Shown: piece by piece, positions 5,688 to 7,971 of the stretch
Position numbering within the stretch: position 1 is the stretch's first letter
Layout: each line of letters opens with the position of its first letter
NCBI GenBank assembly: GCA_021812505.1
Contig: JAKANG010000043.1
Span: forward strand, 1-7,971
Length of the DNA: 7,971 nucleotides
Source: Pseudomonadota bacterium
GTDB taxonomy: Bacteria > Pseudomonadota > Alphaproteobacteria > Rhizobiales > Beijerinckiaceae
Direction of reading: 5' to 3'
Position numbers and translations under genes: made by a program
The notes under the pieces: generated by a model
What the model saw: only the letters and a program-made list of their open reading frames with translations
Databases searched by the model: none
Told to the model about the DNA's origin: nothing

Positions 5688-6308
5688 CTAATTTGTGCGC
5701 CGGAATACGCTGAACTGGAATATTTGCGTCGCCCCCCAGGGCGTGTGGTGTTCGTGGCGACGCTCGACGATCAATTCAAATCCGGGGCCGAGAACCCTCG
5801 CGAGCGAACGCGCGTCATGACGAGCGACGACCAAACCGCTGCATTTCTCAGGGCCGTCTGGCGCGAAAGTCCCGATGATCGCCACGCCGCCCACGGCCAA
5901 GGCCGTTCGCAGCCGTTCGACATAGGCTTGCTGGTCGGCCGGATCGACCAGGAAATGGAAGGCCGCTCGATCATGCCAGATATCGTAGGTTTTCGGTGGC
6001 GACCATTTCGTCACGTCGCTCGCGACCCAGCAAACACGGTCGGCAAGTCCGCCGAGACGCTGTTTCGTTCGATCCAGAGCCGACGCCGACAGGTCAAGCA
6101 CGGTCAGGTCCTGAAATCCTTCGGATAGAAGGTGGTCGACGAGACGGGAGTCGCCGCCGCCGATATCGATGATCGCCGAGGGCGCCTGGGCGCCTGCGAG
6201 CCGCAACAATTCGAGCGAAACAGCGGGGGACTCCTGGAACCAGCTGAGTTCGGTCTCGGATTTGGTGGAGTAAACGCTTTGCCAGTGGGCTTCGCGGTCA
6301 TTTTGCAT
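5688..6308 (-). CDS. class I SAM-dependent methyltransferase
   Basis: This encodes 206 residues from the ATG at 6306-6308. The opening HWQSVYSTK (8-16), then ETELSWFQESP (18-28), is typical of a small methyltransferase group often annotated as thiopurine-methyltransferase-like or methyltransferase domain 12. Motif I is IIDIGGGDSRL (46-56), the acidic ribose-binding residue is Asp72 in VLDLS, Asp98 in ASDV marks motif III, and YDIWHDRAAFHFL (108-120) follows. The substrate is unknown. An earlier in-frame ATG (6357-6359) directly abuts the ligA stop codon and would add 17 residues without family resemblance. I prefer 6308, although its Shine-Dalgarno (AAGG, nine bases away) is poor. The close position suggests read-through from ligA, with no functional link implied. 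No terminator follows the stop. Confidence 0.85.
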   Translation of the reverse strand: MQNDREAHWQSVYSTKSETELSWFQESPAVSLELLRLAGAQAPSAIIDIGGGDSRLVDHLLSEGFQDLTVLDLSASALDRTKQRLGGLADRVCWVASDVTKWSPPKTYDIWHDRAAFHFLVDPADQQAYVERLRTALAVGGVAIIGTFAPDGPEKCSGLVVARHDARSLARVLGPGFELIVERRHEHHTPWGATQIFQFSVFRRTN

Positions 6309-6359
6309 CGGAAAAAACCTTTCACGGTCCAAACAGGAAGGGCGCTGGCCGATATTCAT

Positions 6360-7971
<1,612 letters not shown>

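Noticed and set aside
4788..6128. A 446-codon plus-strand open frame opposite the scaffold, ACBP and methyltransferase genes
   Set aside because: It runs through three genes and the AT-rich promoter region, and the peptide has no recognisable motif.

Overview
The window looks like chromosomal DNA of a GC-rich alphaproteobacterium, most likely in the Rhizobiales/Hyphomicrobiales. The reasons are the strong C/G bias at third codon positions, the Rhizobiales-like form of the ubiquinone-type hydroxylase (second FAD motif FPPIGAQGLNLSLRD), a two-cysteine IscU-like scaffold and a stand-alone acyl-CoA-binding protein. The assignment comes from sequence character and family memory, not from a database search. 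Nearly all of the DNA is coding. I see no tRNA, rRNA, CRISPR array, insertion sequence, integrase or phage gene.

Left part (1-1262). The first 25 codons of a dihydroorotase-like amidohydrolase run off the left edge on the minus strand, preceded by a small multi-spanning membrane protein (142-447, minus). A divergent COG2945-type alpha/beta hydrolase (588-1262, plus) converges on a membrane-anchored thioredoxin-fold protein (1259-1828, minus). Their stop codons overlap inside the four bases CTAA.

Middle part (1956-4130). A UbiH/UbiF-type FAD monooxygenase (1956-3269) and exodeoxyribonuclease III (xth, 3273-4070) form a tight plus-strand pair with a 3-base gap. They end at a strong hairpin that should terminate transcription in both directions.

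Right part (4133-7971, all minus). Read in the direction of transcription, the order is: NAD-dependent DNA ligase ligA (its 5' part is beyond the right edge), a class I SAM-dependent methyltransferase, an acyl-CoA-binding protein with a good sigma70-type promoter, an IscU/NifU-like iron-sulfur scaffold lacking the third cysteine, and an Hsp20 small heat-shock protein. The Hsp20 leader can fold so that its Shine-Dalgarno sequence is paired, a candidate RNA thermometer.

The genes are mostly housekeeping functions: DNA repair and ligation, quinone synthesis, Fe-S assembly, lipid handling and stress chaperoning. I found no coherent undescribed system. The points most worth a second look are the hsp20 leader fold, the two-cysteine scaffold, and an in-frame 15-bp tandem duplication inside ligA.
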